Shown here: in pieces, positions 23,707-23,709 of the stretch
How positions within the stretch are numbered: position 1 is the first letter of the stretch
How the letters are laid out: each line of letters opens with the position of its first letter
Assembly (NCBI GenBank): GCA_003555285.1
Contig: PWGH01000288.1
Location: forward strand, 1-23,709
Direction of reading: 5' to 3'
From: Thioalkalivibrio sp.
GTDB taxonomy: Bacteria; Pseudomonadota; Gammaproteobacteria; Ectothiorhodospirales; Ectothiorhodospiraceae
DNA: 23,709 nucleotides
Made by a program: the position numbers and the translations under genes
The notes under the pieces: generated by a model
What the model was told of the DNA's origin: nothing
What the model saw: only the letters and a program-made list of their open reading frames with translations
Databases searched by the model: none

Positions 23707-23709
23707 CCC

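Overview
The window is high-GC bacterial chromosome carrying ordinary housekeeping genes. The set rplM-rpsI, parC, htpX, ycbL, cls, lptF-lptG, divergent pepA and holC (chi subunit), together with LPS export and sigma-54/sigma-32 type promoters, points to a Gammaproteobacterium. A Chromatiales/Ectothiorhodospiraceae-like lineage is my guess from GC content and gene style, not something the sequence proves. There is no phage, transposase, CRISPR array or plasmid function in the window.

Left part (1-3400, all minus strand). A PAS-domain sensor protein runs off the left edge. Next come a DUF1343/NamZ-type exo-muramidase, a tRNA-Gln(CTG) with a long hairpin at its 3' end, and the rplM-rpsI ribosomal protein operon with a clear sigma-70 promoter.

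Signalling and envelope block (3291-7806, all minus strand). In transcription order this is a candidate small RNA (about 7773-7679), a membrane histidine kinase, an NtrC-family response regulator (4-nt overlap with the kinase), and two paralogous secreted DUF4168 proteins, ending at an intrinsic terminator. The second DUF4168 gene has a very good -24/-12 (sigma-54) promoter with a perfect 14-nt palindrome about 100 nt upstream. This suggests that the adjacent regulator drives it. The small RNA has its own -35/-10, a 15-bp hairpin with a CCCCCC loop, a second hairpin displaying an anti-Shine-Dalgarno loop, and a UUCG terminator hairpin with eight U. This block is the most likely place for something undescribed.

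Middle part (8052-14994). ycbL (+) and htpX (-) converge on a 110-bp inverted-repeat element. htpX has a heat-shock (sigma-32) style promoter. parC (-) and a cardiolipin synthase (+) diverge from an intergenic array of degenerate 15-16 nt repeats. A conserved-looking protein of unknown function follows cls.

Right part (15020-23709). A lipoprotein cytochrome c (-) diverges from a long secreted coiled-coil/LysM protein (+) with nested internal repeats. lptG/lptF (-) diverge from pepA-holC (+). A TetR-like regulator with a pentapeptide-repeat tail and a YdjM-type membrane hydrolase close the window, followed by intergenic repeats that run into the right edge.
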